From the NCBI RefSeq assembly GCF_049472655.1, contig NZ_JAQNCS010000013.1, positions 1-64,000 on the forward strand: a stretch of DNA of 64,000 nucleotides. The letters run 5' to 3'. A program made the translations under genes and the position numbers. This document shows, in pieces, positions 61,295 to 64,000 of the stretch (position 1 is its first letter; each line of letters opens with the position of its first letter). Source of the DNA: Deferribacter abyssi (GTDB lineage: Bacteria; Chrysiogenota; Deferribacteres; Deferribacterales; Deferribacteraceae). The notes beneath the pieces were generated by a model. The model saw nothing but the letters and a program-made list of their open reading frames with translations. It made no database searches and was not told the origin of the DNA.

Positions 61295-61803
61295 TTTATT
61301 TCTCCAAAATTAATATCTTTAGGTGTCATAGCTTCACTAATTTTTGATGCTTTTACAGGGTCAATTTTTCCTAACTGACTCAAAATACCACCTGCAGCCA
61401 TAGGGCTCATTCTTTTAAAAAGTTGAACTGCTTTCTTCAATTCCATTTTTGAAATAATCTTAGCTGCTGATTTCGGATTAGTCGAAGCATAATATTTAGC
61501 TAACTTATCTAAATCCTCATCCTGTATTTTCTTAATATCTTCATAAAGCTTTATTAATTTATTTAATTTTGCATCAATTTCTTTCTCTTTTTCACTCAAA
61601 ATCTTTTCTAACAAACGTAATTCTTCTTCCTTTTTTTTAAGAGCAGCTTCTTTTTTAAGTAACTCTTCTTCCTTCTTTTTCAAATTTCTAGAAATTCTAT
61701 CTAAATCTGTAATTTTATCTGCTGCTATCAAATTAGCACAAAAAACAAAAACAATATATAATGCAACTAAATTACCTATTAAACCTCGTAATAACCAATT
61801 CAT
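61291..61803 (-). CDS. MotE-like flagellar protein (MgtE N-terminal-like domain)
   Basis: About 170 residues: an N-terminal membrane helix (LIGNLVALYIVFVFCANLIA), a Lys/Glu-rich coiled coil (residues 38-85), and a C-terminal helical repeat domain (YASTNPKSAAKIISKMELKK, KRMSPMAAGGILSQLGKIDP) like the MgtE N-domain and FliG. This is the arrangement of MotE, a chaperone of the MotB stator protein. Its position after fliJ supports a flagellar role. The start is taken at the ATG at 61803; the TTG just before it is closer to the SD (GAGGAG) and is also possible. Confidence 0.75.
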   Translation of the reverse strand: MNWLLRGLIGNLVALYIVFVFCANLIAADKITDLDRISRNLKKKEEELLKKEAALKKKEEELRLLEKILSEKEKEIDAKLNKLIKLYEDIKKIQDEDLDKLAKYYASTNPKSAAKIISKMELKKAVQLFKRMSPMAAGGILSQLGKIDPVKASKISEAMTPKDINFGEIK

Positions 61804-62200
61804 CAATCAGTTTCAACTCCTCTTTTTTTAAAAATTCTCTATAATCGATTATATGTTTTTCTTTCAACTTTTCCATTATTTTTTTATCGTTCAATGCATC
61901 AACCACTTCTTTTTTCTTACCCTCAATTTCGATTCTCTTTTTAGCAATCCTATCTTCCACATTTTCTATAGCTTTTTTCACTCTATCCTTATATTTATCG
62001 TACAAAGGTTTCATCAATATCATTTCATTGTCTAAAGACATAATTTCTTGATTTAATCTTTCATATTCCGCCACAAGCAACTTTCTCTCGTTTTCCAAGT
62101 TGCTTAACTCACTTCTTAACCTTTCAAGCTCTTGCAATTTAATCTCATATATTCTCTTCCTATGTTCTAAAACTTTTTGAAGTGGAAAAGCACTTTTCAT
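61772..62200 (-). CDS. fliJ: Flagellar export protein FliJ
   Basis: About 142 residues, almost wholly coiled coil. The N-terminus KSAFPLQKVLEHRKRIYEIK is the FliJ pattern (F-x-L-Q-x-V-L-x-x-R), and the rest has regular heptads to the end. FliJ sits in the FliI ATPase ring and couples export. The ATG at 62200 has GGAAGA upstream; the ATG 30 bp earlier adds unrelated residues. It lies 68 bp after fliI and overlaps the motE-like gene by 32 bp. Confidence 0.82.
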   Translation of the reverse strand: MKSAFPLQKVLEHRKRIYEIKLQELERLRSELSNLENERKLLVAEYERLNQEIMSLDNEMILMKPLYDKYKDRVKKAIENVEDRIAKKRIEIEGKKKEVVDALNDKKIMEKLKEKHIIDYREFLKKEELKLIDELVITRFNR

Positions 62201-62268
62201 ACAATCTTCCGTACAACATAATAACAACATTTAAAAAACATTACTGATAACAGGGGATATTTATTCAT

Positions 62269-63576
62269 TTACAATCCCACTAATTTATAAAGTTGTATTA
62301 AAGTTTCTTCAAAATTTGCAACTTCATCAATCCCCTGCTTTAAAAAATTGTTTATTGCATCTATTTTTAAAATTGCCTCATCAATCTTTTTATTACTTCC
62401 TTTTACATAAGCACCAATATTTATCAAATCTTCTGCTTCTCTGTATGTAGCTATTAAATCTCTCAATTTACCTGCAGCCTCAAAATGCTTCTTCTCAACA
62501 ATCTCTTTCATCAATCTACTGGCACTCATCATGACATCAATGGCTGGAAAATGATTTTTTGCAGCTAAATTCCTGTCCAATACAATATGACCATCTATTA
62601 TCGAACGAACAGAATCAGCTATTGGATCATTCATATCATCTCCTTCTACTAAAACAGTATACAGCCCAGTAATTGTTCCTTCTCCTTTTTTCGTCCCAGC
62701 TCGCTCTAAAAGTTTAGGTAATAGTGCAAAAACAGATGGAGTATAACCCTTGGTAGTGGGAGGCTCTCCCACAGTTAACCCTATTTCCCTTTGAGCCATT
62801 GCAAATCTCGTTACGGAATCCATCATAAACATAACATCCAAACCTTGAGCTCTAAAAAATTCTGCAATAGTGGTAGCCACAAAAGCACCCATTTTTCTAA
62901 TCAAAGGGGACTGATCACTCGTAGCCACAATAACAACAGATTTTTTTAACCCCTCTTCACCAAGATCCCGCTCGATAAACTCTCTAACCTCTCTACCTCT
63001 TTCGCCTATTAATGCAATAACATTCACATCAGCACTGCTGTTTCTTGCTATCATACCTAATAAAACACTTTTACCTACACCACTGCCCGCAAAAATACCA
63101 ACCCTTTGCCCTTTACCAACTGTTAACAGAGCATCTATGGCTTTAACACCTGTCTGAATTTTTTCCTTAATAATTTCCCTTTCAAGAGGTTTTGGAGGAT
63201 CACGATAAATATTAAAAAGTTTAAATTCATTTATACTACCCTTACCATCAAGCGGTTTACCAAGCCCATCTAATACTCTACCAAGTAATTCATTACTGAC
63301 CTTAACCACATTACCATAAGCCACATTTCTCACAACACTTCCTGGAGCAATCCCATCACTTTCGGCATAAGGCATAAGAATCACTCTATCATCCTTAAAC
63401 CCTATTATCTCTGCTAATATATTTTTACCATTTACATTCTCAATTTCACAGCGTGTACCAATACTAAGAAGTGGACCATCTGCTTCAATAGTCAACCCCA
63501 CTATTTTGGTAACCCTACCGGAGATTATTACGGAGTCCTCGATTTTTAAATTTTTAAGAAGTTTCAATTTCTTCAT
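62269..63576 (-). CDS. fliI: Flagellum-specific ATPase FliI
   Basis: A 435-residue T3SS-type ATPase. Walker A is GIFAGSGVGKSVLLGMIARN (about 162-181), then IALIGERGREVREFIERDLG, Walker B is LDVMFMMDSVTRFAMAQREI, GLTVGEPPTTKGYTPSVFAL, and DGHIVLDRNLAAKNHFPAID. It unfolds and delivers flagellar substrates to the export gate. It overlaps fliH by 23 bp. Confidence 0.96.
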   Translation of the reverse strand: MKKLKLLKNLKIEDSVIISGRVTKIVGLTIEADGPLLSIGTRCEIENVNGKNILAEIIGFKDDRVILMPYAESDGIAPGSVVRNVAYGNVVKVSNELLGRVLDGLGKPLDGKGSINEFKLFNIYRDPPKPLEREIIKEKIQTGVKAIDALLTVGKGQRVGIFAGSGVGKSVLLGMIARNSSADVNVIALIGERGREVREFIERDLGEEGLKKSVVIVATSDQSPLIRKMGAFVATTIAEFFRAQGLDVMFMMDSVTRFAMAQREIGLTVGEPPTTKGYTPSVFALLPKLLERAGTKKGEGTITGLYTVLVEGDDMNDPIADSVRSIIDGHIVLDRNLAAKNHFPAIDVMMSASRLMKEIVEKKHFEAAGKLRDLIATYREAEDLINIGAYVKGSNKKIDEAILKIDAINNFLKQGIDEVANFEETLIQLYKLVGL

Positions 63577-64000
63577 TTAAAGTCTTTTCAAAATTTTTCA
63601 AAATCGTTTCCACAGTAAAATCAAATTCACCAATATTCGTTTTAATTTTAAATCCTCCTGGTACAACTTCATCATTGGGCTGAAAATTATAGTCAGGAAA
63701 TTCAGCTTTAATTATATCCAAATCCTTTGGGTTTACATATATTACTGCATCAACAACATTTTTTATTTTATCAATATGTTTCTTGAAAACCGAGAGTATC
63801 ATTTTATCATTTATTTTTCTCTCATAACCTACTAACTCTTTTACATATCCAAGCACTAACTGTGGGAGATCTTCATCCAATGTGCTCACCATTTTTTTTA
63901 TTTCTTCCAAGCTCGAAACTGCTTTGCTAACCCCATCTCTTAAAATACGCAAATAGTCTTCTTTCTTTGCTTCATATTCTTTTTTAAATTCTTCAGCTCT
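63554..64000 (-). CDS. fliH: Flagellar assembly protein FliH (partial, cut by window edge)
   Basis: At least 148 residues of the C-terminal part. The frame stays open to the window end (RAEEFKKEYEAKKEDYL precedes the TTG at 63952, which is not the real start). A charged helical N-part is followed by the FliH/YscL-like domain: DGVSKAVSSLEEIKKMV, YVNPKDLDIIKAEFPDY, and VVPGGFKIKTNIGEFDFTVE. FliH is the regulator of FliI, and the order fliH-fliI-fliJ is standard. Confidence 0.9.
   Translation of the reverse strand, partial: RAEEFKKEYEAKKEDYLRILRDGVSKAVSSLEEIKKMVSTLDEDLPQLVLGYVKELVGYERKINDKMILSVFKKHIDKIKNVVDAVIYVNPKDLDIIKAEFPDYNFQPNDEVVPGGFKIKTNIGEFDFTVETILKNFEKTLNEEIETS

Noticed and set aside
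1..64000. tRNA/rRNA genes, CRISPR arrays, transposases, prophage genes
   Set aside because: I read the intergenic gaps for cloverleaf ends, regularly spaced repeats and transposase motifs and found none.

Overview
This is a 64 kb stretch of an AT-rich, protein-dense bacterial chromosome. The genes point to a motile, Gram-negative-type anaerobic or microaerobic heterotroph. There is a TonB-dependent outer-membrane B12 receptor with a periplasmic BtuF, an Rnf electron-transport complex, TRAP-type uptake, a flagellar export operon, 6S RNA and RecBCD. This mix in a low-GC genome fits Deferribacterota (Deferribacter/Calditerrivibrio-like); that placement is inference from gene content, not a database match. 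No rRNA, tRNA, CRISPR array, prophage or transposase was found. Most genes are on the minus strand in long, tightly overlapping operons; only recC-recB-recD and lrgA-lrgB-rluA-like run on the plus strand.

Layout. 0.1-9.2 kb (minus): an apparent catabolic operon made of a GntR-like regulator, HyuA, HyuB, a DUF1445/D-glutamate-cyclase-like protein, a three-part TRAP transporter (DctP, hairpin, DctQ, DctM) and a DUF2848 protein. I read it as uptake and ring opening of a lactam or hydantoin, possibly 5-oxoproline. 9.3-11 kb: an acuC-acuB pair. 11.3-18.4 kb: rpiB-glyA-dCMP deaminase-rnfCDGEAB as one run behind a clear sigma70 promoter. 18.5-24.2 kb: nadA, ymdB, rny, 5-formyl-THF cyclo-ligase, rarA, 6S RNA, zapA and a small ZapB-like coiled coil. 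24.2-31.1 kb: a structured inverted-repeat element, then pheT, pheS, a terminator, rplT, rpmI, infC and thrS. 31.2-37.6 kb: a complete histidine-utilisation cluster (hutC-hutH-hutU-hutG-hutI), with a HutC-type palindromic operator lying on the -10 of its promoter.

37.8-45.9 kb (plus): recC, recB, recD. 46-48.9 kb (minus): radC, an exported protein with a DUF4139-like C-terminal half, and a nucleotide-sugar-epimerase-like protein. 49-50.9 kb (plus): lrgA, lrgB and a pseudouridine synthase. 50.9-56.4 kb (minus): a vitamin B12 uptake locus, btuF-btuC-btuD, a cobalamin riboswitch, btuB and a TonB-like protein. 56.5-59.3 kb: the PEP-synthase regulator and NAD-dependent DNA ligase. 59.5-64 kb: fliH (cut by the window edge), fliI, fliJ, a MotE-like protein, an O-methyltransferase and a U32 peptidase.

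Several expression-level signals are not plain annotation. infC has only an AUA codon behind a perfect Shine-Dalgarno (SD) sequence that lies inside the last codons of thrS. recC, lrgA and radC share one promoter geometry (TTGAnn, 16 nt, extended -10 TGnTAnAAT) placed 6-7 nt before the ATG with no SD, so their mRNAs should be leaderless. The TonB-like gene has its membrane anchor in frame upstream of any ATG, GTG or TTG. The cobalamin riboswitch ends at a strong SD that serves an 8-codon micro-ORF rather than btuB.
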